Positions 15,930-23,563 of a stretch of 25,742 bases of DNA are shown here, piece after piece. Position numbers and translations under genes: made by a program. Source of the stretch: UBA1049 sp964525815. Lineage in GTDB: Bacteria > Bacillota > Clostridia > Oscillospirales > CAG-382. Numbering within the stretch: position 1 is the first letter of the stretch; every line of letters begins with the position of its first letter. The notes under the pieces were generated by a model. That model saw only the letters and a program-made list of their open reading frames with translations, did not search any database and was not told the origin of the DNA. The stretch covers positions 1 through 25,742 of the forward strand of contig CAZGJQ010000017.1 in the NCBI GenBank assembly GCA_964525815.1, written 5' to 3'.

Positions 15930-16763
15930 TTATATTATTTTAAACTTAAGACTTATATCAAGCGCCTTGACCGAATGGGTAAGCGCGCCGATGGAAATAA
16001 GGTCAACTCCGGAGGAGGCTACGGCTGCCAAATCACGCTCGCCCATATTTCCGCTCGCCTCTGTCATAGCTCTGCCGTTAACGATTTGTACCGCTCTTGC
16101 CATATCCTCCACGGACATATTGTCCAGCATAATAATATCGGCTCCCGCTGACAGCGCCTCCTCAAGCTGGGCAAAGCTCTCCACCTCAACCTCGATTTTT
16201 AATGTATGAGGGCAGCTTTTTTTGGCGCTCTGTATGGCTCTGGTTATAGAGCCGGAAGCGGAAATATGGTTATCCTTTATGAGAATCCCGTCGCTCAGGT
16301 TAAAGCGATGGTTTACTCCGCCCCCGATACGAACCGCATATTTATCCAGCAGACGCAATCCGGGCATGGTTTTTCTTGTGTCCGCAATTTTAGCCTTCGT
16401 ACCCGCTACCGCTTTCACAGCCTCGGCGGTAACGGTTGCGATACCGCTCGCTCTTTGCATCAGGTTTAGAGCGATACGTTCTCCGGTAAGAATTGTGCGC
16501 GCATTACCGCTGATTTTTGCAATAACATCACCGTTTTTTACACCTTCGCCGTCCGAGAGGTGCGTAATCAGCTCAAAATCACCGCCCACCAGCTCGAAGG
16601 TGCGCCGTGCAATGTCTATTCCGCACAGTACTCCGTTGTCCTTGGCGATGAACTGCCCGAAGGCAGTTGCGTCTTCGGGAACCGTTCCCATTGTGGTAAC
16701 GTCTCCGAAAGGAGCATCCTCCTTTAGTGCCATGACTATAATATCATCAAATCCGGCAATCAT
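15930..16763 (-). CDS. nadC: Quinolinate phosphoribosyltransferase NadC
   Basis: NadC converts quinolinate and PRPP to nicotinate mononucleotide, CO2 and pyrophosphate, the third step of de novo NAD synthesis. The 277-residue cytosolic enzyme carries an N-terminal EDAPFGDVTT segment near 15-24, ERIALNLMQRASGIAT near 95-110, the active-site stretch TRKTMPGLRLLDKYA near 129-143 and GGGVNHRFNLSDGILIKDNH near 147-166, all diagnostic. It lies 18 bases after nadB, with a GAGGGTTAT-type ribosome binding site in the gap. No defect was seen. Confidence 0.97.
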   Translation of the reverse strand: MIAGFDDIIVMALKEDAPFGDVTTMGTVPEDATAFGQFIAKDNGVLCGIDIARRTFELVGGDFELITHLSDGEGVKNGDVIAKISGNARTILTGERIALNLMQRASGIATVTAEAVKAVAGTKAKIADTRKTMPGLRLLDKYAVRIGGGVNHRFNLSDGILIKDNHISASGSITRAIQSAKKSCPHTLKIEVEVESFAQLEEALSAGADIIMLDNMSVEDMARAVQIVNGRAMTEASGNMGERDLAAVASSGVDLISIGALTHSVKALDISLKFKII

Positions 16764-16781
16764 AATAACCCTCCTGAAAAA

Positions 16782-18290
16782 TCAATCCTCGATGTAGTGT
16801 GCGCCTATGCTTTCCTTGCGATTAATTGCGCTTTCCACAAGTATACGGGACACCTCAAGCATATTATAAACCTTAAACTCATAGGGCTGAGTCAAGCAGG
16901 CATGCTTCAGCTCCTCTGTAAGCTCGTCCAGCTCCCGTTTTGCGGTAAGCAGACCTTTGCTGCGTCTGATTGCTCCGGCATAATCGGACATAATCTGCTT
17001 GACTTTTTTCTCGGCGGACGAATAGAAGGAGGTGTCGTGTTTTTTCTCATATAAATCGCTTCGGACAGCCATTTTTTTGCTCTCGCAATAAAAGGTGTCC
17101 ATTTTTTCGTTTATATAGTGTGCACAGCGCCGACCGAAAACAAGGCACTCGAGAAGAGAGTTGGAAGCAAGCCTGTTTGCTCCGTGTATGCCCGTTCTTG
17201 CCGCTTCACCGCAGCAGAATAGTCCTCTAATGTTGGTCTTTCCGTCAAGGTCTGTCTTAACACCGCCCATCAGATAATGCTGTGCGGGACGAACGGGAAT
17301 CATATCCTCGGTCAGATTGATTCCTCTGTTCCTGCATTCGTTATAAATTGTAGGGAACCGCTCGCTGAAAAACTCGGTAGTCATAGACGAAACATCAAGG
17401 AATACATTGGTATCACCTGTCTTTTTCAGCTCGTCAAGTATAAATCGGGTTACAATATCACGGGGGGCAAGGTCTGACATCTCATGCTTTCCCTGCATAA
17501 AGGCTTCTCCCTTGCCGTTGCGCAGAATCGCTCCTTCTCCTCTTACCGCCTCCGAAATCAGGAACAGCCGGGATGCCTTGCCGTCCGATATTAAAGCAGT
17601 CGGATGAAACTGTATCATCTCCATGTCAATCAGCTCGGCTCCTGCACGATAAGCGGCGGCTATGCCGTCTCCTACCGCTCCCAGCGGGTTTGTTGTATAT
17701 TTATATATCTGACCTAAGCCGCCTGTGGCGATAATAACATTTCGTGTTCTGAGCACACGGTAATCCTCACCCGCGCGGACGATAACACCGCAGACACCCT
17801 TGTCGTCTGTAAGAACGTCGATAAAAAAGGTCTCGAAGAAAAAATGAAGGTTATCCCTTTTCATGGCAAGCTTGCTGAGCTGGATTGTGGTTTCCTTTCC
17901 GGTCGCATCACCGCCGCAATGCAGAATCCTGCGTATCCTGTGTCCGCCCTCCCGGGTTATCTGCAAATCGCCCTCCGGGTTTACGTCAAACGGTATCTTC
18001 ATATCTATAAGGGTTTTGATGTTTTCCGGACCCTCCTCGACCAGAACCTTAACCGCTTCCGGATCGCATATCCCCGCACCCGCTTTCAGGGTGTCGTCGA
18101 TATGCATTATATAATTATCCTCGGAGGTCATAACTGCGGCAATACCGCCCTGTGCGAGATAGGAGTTGCTTTCGTTAATATTCGCTTTGGTTATTACGGC
18201 GCACTGCAGAGAGGAATCTATATGCAGTGCCGAATATAGTCCGGCAATACCGCTACCGACAATAACCGCATCAAAGTCATAGACATTCAT
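16782..18290 (-). CDS. nadB: L-aspartate oxidase NadB
   Basis: NadB is a flavoenzyme that oxidises L-aspartate to iminoaspartate, the first step of de novo NAD synthesis. From ATG 18290 it has 502 residues. Landmarks are the FAD-binding VIVGSGIAGLYSA near the N-terminus, SYLAQGGIAA, the substrate region GGHRIRRILHCGGDATGKE, MEMIQFHPTAL, LAPRDIVTR and PAQHYLMGGV. The FAD-dependent catalytic core is intact and followed by the helical C-terminal domain. A second ATG at 18332 would add 14 residues (MQIPRRYLFSLNQD). Neither start has a good ribosome binding site; the shorter one fits the family better. NadA is not in the window although NadB and NadC need it for the pathway. Confidence 0.95.
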   Translation of the reverse strand: MNVYDFDAVIVGSGIAGLYSALHIDSSLQCAVITKANINESNSYLAQGGIAAVMTSEDNYIMHIDDTLKAGAGICDPEAVKVLVEEGPENIKTLIDMKIPFDVNPEGDLQITREGGHRIRRILHCGGDATGKETTIQLSKLAMKRDNLHFFFETFFIDVLTDDKGVCGVIVRAGEDYRVLRTRNVIIATGGLGQIYKYTTNPLGAVGDGIAAAYRAGAELIDMEMIQFHPTALISDGKASRLFLISEAVRGEGAILRNGKGEAFMQGKHEMSDLAPRDIVTRFILDELKKTGDTNVFLDVSSMTTEFFSERFPTIYNECRNRGINLTEDMIPVRPAQHYLMGGVKTDLDGKTNIRGLFCCGEAARTGIHGANRLASNSLLECLVFGRRCAHYINEKMDTFYCESKKMAVRSDLYEKKHDTSFYSSAEKKVKQIMSDYAGAIRRSKGLLTAKRELDELTEELKHACLTQPYEFKVYNMLEVSRILVESAINRKESIGAHYIED

Positions 18291-18349
18291 ATCCTGATTT
18301 AGAGAAAAAAGATAGCGACGGGGAATCTGCATAACTGTACTTAATCCGT

Positions 18350-18398
18350 TTCTCCGGCGACGTTATAATAAGCGTGCTTGCCATTTGCGCCGGCAGAA
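18350..18398 (-). other. Hairpin-forming region upstream of nadB
   Basis: The 86 bases between metA and nadB contain CCGGCG (18354-18359) and CGCCGG (18388-18393), with flanking TTCT/AGAA arms that lengthen the stem by four pairs after one bulge. The loop is about 28 bases. There is no T-run, so it is a poor terminator. It might be an operator or leader structure, or chance. Confidence 0.3.
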
Positions 18399-18418
18399 TG
18401 GCTCTTGTTTGTCTGTAT

Positions 18419-19336
18419 CTAAAGAATTTCCTCAATATTGTATGGAGTGTTCTGATAAACAAAGTAATTCAGCCAGTTGCTGAACAACAGATGTGCATGC
18501 GCTCTCCAGGTGTTTTTAGGAGTGTTTTTGGGGTCGTCATTCGGGAAGTATTTATGAGGTATATCAATCGGGAGTCCCTTTTCCAAATCTCTGAGGTACT
18601 CGGTTTTCAGCGTGTCATGGTCATATTCGGCATGACCGGTAACATAGACCTCCCGCCCGTCCTTTGTAGCCGTAAGGAACACGCCCGCTTTTTCCGAATC
18701 CGCCAAAAGCAGCAGGTTGTCCTGCGTAAAAATATCCTCCTTGCGTATATAGGAGTATCTTGAATGCGGTGCGTCAAACACCTCGTTGAAGCCCCGCACC
18801 AGCGGGTTGGAGGGTATAAGCGTATTATGCTCAAAAACGCCGAAAAGCTTTTTGTCAAGCGGATGCTTGGGGATATTATAATTATAATACAGTCCCGCAT
18901 AAGCACCCCAGCATATATACATGGTAGAGTAAACATTGTGCTTACTCCAGTCTATTATGCCGCAAAGCTCGTCCCAATAATCCACGCTTTCGTAGGGAAG
19001 ATACTCTACGGGTGCGCCGGTTATAATAAGACCGTCGAACTTTTCTTTTTTTACATCCTCAAAGGTCTTGTAAAAGGAAGAAAGATGCTCGGCGGGGGTG
19101 TTTTTTGGCTTATGGGACGCAGTGCTTAACAGAGTAATGTCCAGCTGAAGCGGTGTGTTGGACAATAACCGAAGAAACTGTGTTTCTGTAATTATTTTTG
19201 TGGGCATAAGATTAAGCAGGGCAATTTTCAAGGGACGAATGTCCTGCGTCATCGCACGGGACTCGTCCATTACAAATATATTCTCATTAATCAGTATTTC
19301 GGTCGCGGGAAGCGACTGCGGTATTTTTATAGGCAT
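18419..19336 (-). CDS. metA: Homoserine O-acetyltransferase MetA (MetAA type)
   Basis: MetA acylates L-homoserine at the entry to methionine synthesis. The 305-residue protein has catalytic Cys142 in YICWGAYAG and the His235-x-Glu237 pair in GHAEYD. Residue 111 is Glu (ITGAPVE). In this family Glu111 goes with acetyl-CoA and Gly111 with succinyl-CoA, so this enzyme should be an acetyltransferase in spite of the usual succinyltransferase label. A promoter lies just upstream and the ribosome binding site is weak (GGAG at 12 bases). No other methionine gene and no SAM riboswitch is adjacent. It may run into nadB, since no terminator is visible in the 86-base gap. Confidence 0.96.
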   Translation of the reverse strand: MPIKIPQSLPATEILINENIFVMDESRAMTQDIRPLKIALLNLMPTKIITETQFLRLLSNTPLQLDITLLSTASHKPKNTPAEHLSSFYKTFEDVKKEKFDGLIITGAPVEYLPYESVDYWDELCGIIDWSKHNVYSTMYICWGAYAGLYYNYNIPKHPLDKKLFGVFEHNTLIPSNPLVRGFNEVFDAPHSRYSYIRKEDIFTQDNLLLLADSEKAGVFLTATKDGREVYVTGHAEYDHDTLKTEYLRDLEKGLPIDIPHKYFPNDDPKNTPKNTWRAHAHLLFSNWLNYFVYQNTPYNIEEIL

Positions 19337-19374
19337 AGTAATTCGTTTCTCCGATAAATAATTTGCTAAATTAT

Positions 19375-19403
19375 ATTATATCACCCCACATATTTTTTTT
19401 CAA
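19375..19403 (-). promoter_or_regulatory. Promoter of metA
   Basis: On the minus strand TTGAAA (19403-19398), a 17-base spacer, and TATAAT (19380-19375) with extended TGa. The leader to ATG 19336 is about 30 bases, too short for a riboswitch. Confidence 0.75.
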
Positions 19404-19465
19404 CACTTATTTTCCCAACAGTAATTACGCTCTGAAAAAACAGTATAGAAAAATGGAAATTATTA

Positions 19466-19474
19466 TGATACAAT
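19466..19474 (+). promoter_or_regulatory. Extended -10 promoter of the YrdC/Sua5 gene cluster
   Basis: TGATACAAT forms an extended -10 (TACAAT at 19469-19474). The -35 region is poor. A start of transcription near 19481 places the TTG start at 19510 about 30 bases downstream, and rules out ATG codons at 19363, 19453 and 19465. Confidence 0.45.
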
Positions 19475-19509
19475 ATGATATATTATTAAGCATAAGAAAG
19501 GAAATCAGA

Positions 19510-20145
19510 TTGAAAAACACCGTTGTTTATAGGCTGGACGAGAGCAGTCCGGATTTTAGTATCATAAAAAAATGTGCAGATGTGATAAAAAGCGGGGGAG
19601 TTGTAGCCTTTCCTACAGAAACCGTTTACGGTGTGGGCGCAAACGCATTTAACAGCAGAGCTGTGCGTGAAATATATTACGCAAAGGAAAGACCGGCAAG
19701 CAAGCCGCTGCTCTGTCATATAAATTCCCTTGCACAGGCAGAAAAAATCGCTTTTCTAAGTAAGGATGCGGTTAAACTGATAAACGCCTTCACTCCCGGT
19801 CCTCTAACGGTTATAGTAAAAAAAAGGGAGTGTGTTCCGGATATCGTAACGGCTGACGGAGACACTGTGGGACTCCGTTTCCCGAGCAACAAGGTGTTCA
19901 CGCTCCTGTCAGCCGAGGCGGATTGTCCGATAGCGGCAACGTCCGCAAACATCTCCGGAAAAATAAGCGCAAAGAACGGGGACGAGGTTATATCCGAGCT
20001 GTTCGGCAGGGTTGATGTTATAATGGATGCGGGAAAAACGGAGTTCGGATTGGAGTCCACCATTGTTTCGCTTGTCGGAGAACCAAAAATTCTAAGACAG
20101 GGAGCGGTCGCAAGGAGCGAAATAGAGAGGTTGATAAGGCTGTGA
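19510..20145 (+). CDS. Threonylcarbamoyl-AMP synthase (YrdC/Sua5/TsaC family)
   Basis: The enzyme makes threonylcarbamoyl-AMP from threonine, bicarbonate and ATP for the t6A37 modification of ANN-decoding tRNAs. The start used is TTG 19510, after AAGGAAA at seven bases. This gives 211 residues, the size of single-domain YrdC proteins; the C-terminal Sua5 extension is absent. Visible motifs are GGVVAFPTETVYGVGANAF, KERPASKPL, FTPGPLTVIVKK, GLRFPSNK and CPIAATSANISGK, which line the ATP and threonine site. Upstream in-frame ATGs would add an unlikely AT-coded tail and lie before or inside the promoter. It overlaps coaE by GTGA. Confidence 0.92.
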   Translation: MKNTVVYRLDESSPDFSIIKKCADVIKSGGVVAFPTETVYGVGANAFNSRAVREIYYAKERPASKPLLCHINSLAQAEKIAFLSKDAVKLINAFTPGPLTVIVKKRECVPDIVTADGDTVGLRFPSNKVFTLLSAEADCPIAATSANISGKISAKNGDEVISELFGRVDVIMDAGKTEFGLESTIVSLVGEPKILRQGAVARSEIERLIRL

Positions 20146-20750
20146 GGTTAATAGGGCTCTGCGGCAGGAGCGGGAGCGGAAAAAGCGAATGCGGCAGGAT
20201 AATTGCGGATATGGGAATAGCGGTAATAGACACGGATTCGGTATACAGGCGCTTGACCCAAAGGGGCAGCGAGCTGCTGGGTGCGCTTGCGGGCTTCTTT
20301 GGCGAGCATATTTTGGATGCGAGCGGAAACCTTGACCGCAAGCGGCTTGCGCAGCTTGTTTTCGGGGATGACAGGCTGCTCTCAAGGCTTAACGAAATAA
20401 CGCATAAGCATATTATAAAAGGAGTAATCGAGCAGGCGGGAAGAGTGGAAGCTCACAGCAGGGAAGGGCTTGTGGTGGTGCAGGCTCCGCTCTTGTTCGA
20501 GAGCGGGTTTGATAAAAAATGCGAGATTACCATTTGTGTTGTCGCCTCGGATAATCACTGCATAAATCGCCTCCGTATAAGGGACAGTATAACCGAAGAG
20601 CAGGCAAGAATAAGGCTATCTAAGCAGAAGGATAATAGCTTTCTTGAACGAAACTGCGATTATATAATTATTAATAACGAGGATTTTGGCTACTTAAAGC
20701 AAAGAACCGAAGAGGTCTTGGGCGAAGTGTTGAGGAGAGTAGTGAAGTGA
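20142..20750 (+). CDS. coaE: Dephospho-CoA kinase CoaE
   Basis: CoaE phosphorylates the 3'-hydroxyl of dephospho-CoA in the last step of coenzyme A synthesis. The 202-residue protein shows the P-loop GRSGSGKS at 8-15, the DTDSVYRRLTQ segment of the CoA domain, RKRLAQLVF, APLLFESGFD and RLRIRDSITEEQARIRLSKQ of the lid. It starts with GTG overlapping the preceding stop by four bases, and its own stop overlaps the next GTG in the same way, so the three genes are translationally coupled. Confidence 0.96.
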   Translation: MRLIGLCGRSGSGKSECGRIIADMGIAVIDTDSVYRRLTQRGSELLGALAGFFGEHILDASGNLDRKRLAQLVFGDDRLLSRLNEITHKHIIKGVIEQAGRVEAHSREGLVVVQAPLLFESGFDKKCEITICVVASDNHCINRLRIRDSITEEQARIRLSKQKDNSFLERNCDYIIINNEDFGYLKQRTEEVLGEVLRRVVK

Positions 20751-21310
20751 GGAAAATAGGTAAACGCATAGCTCTGATTATTTTCATTCTGTTGCCGATA
20801 ATTATAATAAGCGGCATTCTACTGTCTAAAGAAATTAAAAAAAGCCTGTATCCGATTAGATACGAGGAATATGTGGTAAAATATTCTGACGAGTATGAGG
20901 TTCCCAAAGATCTGATTTATGCTGTTATTTATTCCGAAAGTCATTTTAACGAGGAGGCTTACTCATCGGCGGGAGCCATGGGGCTTATGCAGATTATGCC
21001 GGACACCTTCACGTGGTTAACGGGACATATAGGTGAGAATTACGGGTCGGAGGATATATATAACCCCGAGATAAACATAAGACTCGGGGTATATTACCTT
21101 TCCTACCTTTACAGACGCTTCGAGAGCTGGGATACCGCAATAGCCGGATATAATGCGGGACACGGTAATGTCACAAACTGGCTTGCGGATACAAGATACT
21201 CGGAGGACGGCAAAACCCTGAAATATATACCGATTGGTCAGACCAGAGGCTATGTTGTTAAGGTGAACAAGGTCAGAGATATATATACAGAGTTATATTT
21301 TAGTGATTAG
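20747..21310 (+). CDS. Membrane-anchored lytic transglycosylase (SLT domain)
   Basis: Cleaves the MurNAc-GlcNAc bond of peptidoglycan to give anhydro-muropeptides, acting outside the membrane. The 187-residue protein has an N-terminal signal anchor (about 8-27, IALIIFILLPIIIISGILL) and one SLT domain. The catalytic Glu64 is in IYSESHF, followed by GAMGLMQIMPDTF at about 76-88 and AGYNAGHGNV at about 137-146, all standard for family 1 enzymes. The GTG start overlaps the coaE stop (GTGA). No extra wall-binding domain is present. It may serve wall remodelling or secretion-complex insertion. Confidence 0.93.
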   Translation: MRKIGKRIALIIFILLPIIIISGILLSKEIKKSLYPIRYEEYVVKYSDEYEVPKDLIYAVIYSESHFNEEAYSSAGAMGLMQIMPDTFTWLTGHIGENYGSEDIYNPEINIRLGVYYLSYLYRRFESWDTAIAGYNAGHGNVTNWLADTRYSEDGKTLKYIPIGQTRGYVVKVNKVRDIYTELYFSD

Positions 21311-21334
21311 TGTTTATAAAAGGAAGGCGCAGAT

Positions 21335-22720
21335 ATGAGTACAAAAATAGGCTTTGAACAAGCAAAAAAGCTCCTCTACAAGCGGGACAATGTTTATACC
21401 CGTTTCCCCGGGCTCACCGATGAAATACTTAAGTATTCGGAAGGCTACAGAACCTTTATTGATGCTGTAAAGACCGAGAGGGAGGCTGTACGATTCGCCG
21501 TTGAATATGCGGAGAAACGGGGCTTTGCGCCTTATGAAAGAGGCAAAAAGTATACCGCAGGAGATAAAATATATTTTGTAAACCGCAGCAAGAGCGTATA
21601 TTTTGCGGTTTTAGGTAAAAAGGGGATGGAGGAGGGCTGCTCCATAGTTGTTGCGCATACCGATTCGCCCCGACTCGATTTAAAGCAGGTTCCGTTGTAT
21701 GAAAGCAGCTCAATCGCTTATTTCAAGACGCATTATTACGGCGGAATAAAAAAATATCAATGGACAGCGCTTCCGCTGGCATTACACGGAGTTATTTATA
21801 CAAAAAATGGGGAGTGTATTGATATTTGCATCGGCGAAGAGGAAACCGACCCGGTATTCTATATTAGCGACCTGATGCCGCATATCGGAAAAGAACAGAT
21901 GGAAAAGAAGATGTCCGAGGGTATTACCGGAGAGGGTCTGAACCTTATTGCCGGCTCTGTTCCGTATGACAGCGACGAAGGGGTTAAGCTGTTTGTCCTT
22001 GCTCTGCTTTATGAAAAGTACGGGATAACCGAGGGGGACCTTATAACAGCCGAGCTTTCTGCGGTTCCCGCACAAAAATCACGGGAGACAGGGCTCGACC
22101 GCAGCCTTATTGCCGCTTACGGTCAGGACGACAGGGCATGCGCTTACCCGGCATTGTGTGCAATCTGCGAGACCGAGCAGCCGGACAAGACCGCAATCAC
22201 CGTGTTCGCAGACAAGGAGGAAATAGGCTCGGAGGGGGTTACCGGTCTGCGTTCCGCATCCTTTTCCGATTTTTTAGAGGAACTCTGTGATATGCAGAAT
22301 GTCCGTAAAAGAGAGTGCTGCTTAAATTCGGTTTGTTTTTCCGCCGATGTCGGAGCTGCGTATGATCCGAGCTTTGCGGATGTATATGAGAAGAGCAACT
22401 CCGCATACCTTAACAGCGGAGTAGTAATAACCAAGTATACCGGTTCGAGAGGAAAAAGCGGTTCGTCCGATGCCTCCGCCGAGCTTGTGTCAAGGGTAAC
22501 TAATCTTCTTGACAGAAACGATGTCGTATGGCAGACCGGAGAATACGGTAAGGTTGACCAGGGCGGAGCGGGTACGGTATCCACCGAGATAGCTCTTATG
22601 AATATTGATGTTATAGACATAGGCGTACCCTTGCTGTCCATGCATTCACCCGTAGAGCTGTCAGCAAAAGCGGATGTGTATATGATGTACAAGGCTTGTA
22701 GGGCATTGTATGGTATATAA
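21335..22720 (+). CDS. M18 family aminopeptidase
   Basis: A cytosolic dinuclear zinc aminopeptidase that removes N-terminal residues, often acidic or hydrophobic, from peptides. The 461-residue protein has the metal motif VVAHTDSPRLDLK with His108 and Asp110, QDDRACAYPALCA, the catalytic DKEEIGSEG segment near 290, a second metal region ADVGAAYDPSF, and a C-terminal YGKVDQGGAGTVS plus LLSMHSPVELSAK with the last His ligand. AAGGAAGGCG lies upstream of the ATG, 24 bases after the transglycosylase stop, so it belongs to the same unit. A strong bidirectional terminator follows. Confidence 0.95.
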   Translation: MSTKIGFEQAKKLLYKRDNVYTRFPGLTDEILKYSEGYRTFIDAVKTEREAVRFAVEYAEKRGFAPYERGKKYTAGDKIYFVNRSKSVYFAVLGKKGMEEGCSIVVAHTDSPRLDLKQVPLYESSSIAYFKTHYYGGIKKYQWTALPLALHGVIYTKNGECIDICIGEEETDPVFYISDLMPHIGKEQMEKKMSEGITGEGLNLIAGSVPYDSDEGVKLFVLALLYEKYGITEGDLITAELSAVPAQKSRETGLDRSLIAAYGQDDRACAYPALCAICETEQPDKTAITVFADKEEIGSEGVTGLRSASFSDFLEELCDMQNVRKRECCLNSVCFSADVGAAYDPSFADVYEKSNSAYLNSGVVITKYTGSRGKSGSSDASAELVSRVTNLLDRNDVVWQTGEYGKVDQGGAGTVSTEIALMNIDVIDIGVPLLSMHSPVELSAKADVYMMYKACRALYGI

Positions 22721-22760
22721 ATAGCTTGAAGCACTAATGCCTCAGAACATACAGCACGAA

Positions 22761-22800
22761 TCCTTTCAATATCCGATTATATATAGCTGCTGTTGAAGGA
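22761..22800. other. Second inverted repeat downstream of the aminopeptidase gene
   Basis: TCCTTTCAA at 22761-22769 can pair with TTGAAGGA at 22793-22800 with one bulged base. It lies between the aminopeptidase stop and the main terminator. There is no T-run. It may protect the 3' end of the transcript or be chance. Confidence 0.3.
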
Positions 22801-22810
22801 TTTGGTGAAA

Positions 22811-22850
22811 AAACACAAGAATCCGCTTCAAGCGGATTCTTGTGTTTTTT
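22811..22850. terminator. Strong bidirectional terminator
   Basis: A perfect 17-bp stem, AAACACAAGAATCCGCT (22811-22827) with 22831-22847, closes on a three-base loop. A T-run follows on the plus strand and on the minus strand the stem is followed by TTTTTCACC. It ends the aminopeptidase transcript and the convergent 22857 gene. Confidence 0.93.
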
Positions 22851-22856
22851 TGGTTA

Positions 22857-23462
22857 CTATTTGTCAAAAATTTGTTGTGCGCAATTCTTGAGCATTTCGA
22901 TAGCTTGAGGCGAATACTCATCTTGTATGAAGTTCGACCTCATAAGGCTTTGTTTCAAATCATTGAATTTGGAAATGCTGCTGTGTTTGTTCGGTTTCAA
23001 ATCGTCATACATCTTCTCATAGACCTTAAGAAGCTGCTGATTGGTGGTTTCACAACAACGGACAATGTCCGTGATTGCTTTGGTTTGAGTTTCAATTACA
23101 CCCAAATCATCCGAATTTATAGATAACGAGCTTATTTCGGGAATTGCATTTCTTAAGGATGAGGTTTGATTGGCTATCTTTTCGATTTGTTCTAAAACAT
23201 ATTCAAATGTAAGAATTGATTTACCTTCTTGTTCTTGTGACGAAATCACTTCATTGTTCAATTTATTATCCTCCAAAATTTTATTTGGCGGACACGCAAG
23301 GCAAATTGTTTTCTCGTTCACAAAGCGTGCCCTGCCGTTCTTAACAAGACCTTTAGCCCGCTTTGGGTAGGTCATTTCATATTTATTACCTTGTTCATCG
23401 ATAACAATAATGTTTTTTTCTATGGGTTTCGTCCCCCTTGTTTTCGATTGTTTGCTATGCAA
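22857..23462 (-). CDS. Uncharacterised protein with PLMP/RRXRR-like N-terminus and coiled-coil tail
   Basis: The 201-residue product has a compact N-terminal module (about 16-58) reading VIDEQGNKYEM, then YPKRAKGLVKNGRARFV, then ICLACPP. The spacing of D-x2-G, P-x-RA, L-V-K-x-G-x-A and the closing strand resembles the PLMP (RRXRR) domain at the N-terminus of IscB-type and some HNH proteins. The rest has no RuvC or HNH signature: it is a charged helical region (about 85-201) likely to form coiled coils. The start given is TTG 23462, which lacks a ribosome binding site. AAGGGGG at 23439-23433 instead stands nine bases before an ATA at 23423. A consensus promoter lies at 23509-23537. The function is unknown. 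Confidence 0.75.
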   Translation of the reverse strand: MHSKQSKTRGTKPIEKNIIVIDEQGNKYEMTYPKRAKGLVKNGRARFVNEKTICLACPPNKILEDNKLNNEVISSQEQEGKSILTFEYVLEQIEKIANQTSSLRNAIPEISSLSINSDDLGVIETQTKAITDIVRCCETTNQQLLKVYEKMYDDLKPNKHSSISKFNDLKQSLMRSNFIQDEYSPQAIEMLKNCAQQIFDK

Positions 23463-23508
23463 TTGAATAGCTGTTTTTTGTTATGGGTGCCGCCCCGTAT
23501 TCAAAAAC

Positions 23509-23537
23509 ATTATATTGCATAATATTGATAATGTCAA
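23509..23537 (-). promoter_or_regulatory. Consensus promoter of the PLMP-like gene
   Basis: On the minus strand TTGACA (23537-23532), a 17-base spacer and TATAAT (23514-23509). This is a full consensus promoter, unusually strong for a gene of unknown function. It lies directly after the AraC-GGDEF stop codon. Confidence 0.85.
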
Positions 23538-23563
23538 TATAAAAATAACAATTTTGGCGTATT

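Noticed and set aside
19337..19374. SAM or other methionine riboswitch before metA
   Set aside because: The predicted leader is about 30 bases, too short for any such element.
22144..22734. Open frame of 196 codons opposite the aminopeptidase gene
   Set aside because: Shadow of a complete M18 enzyme; no promoter or ribosome binding site.
22857..23462. IscB or other RNA-guided nuclease
   Set aside because: Only the N-terminal module is similar; no RuvC or HNH residues and the protein is only 201 residues long.
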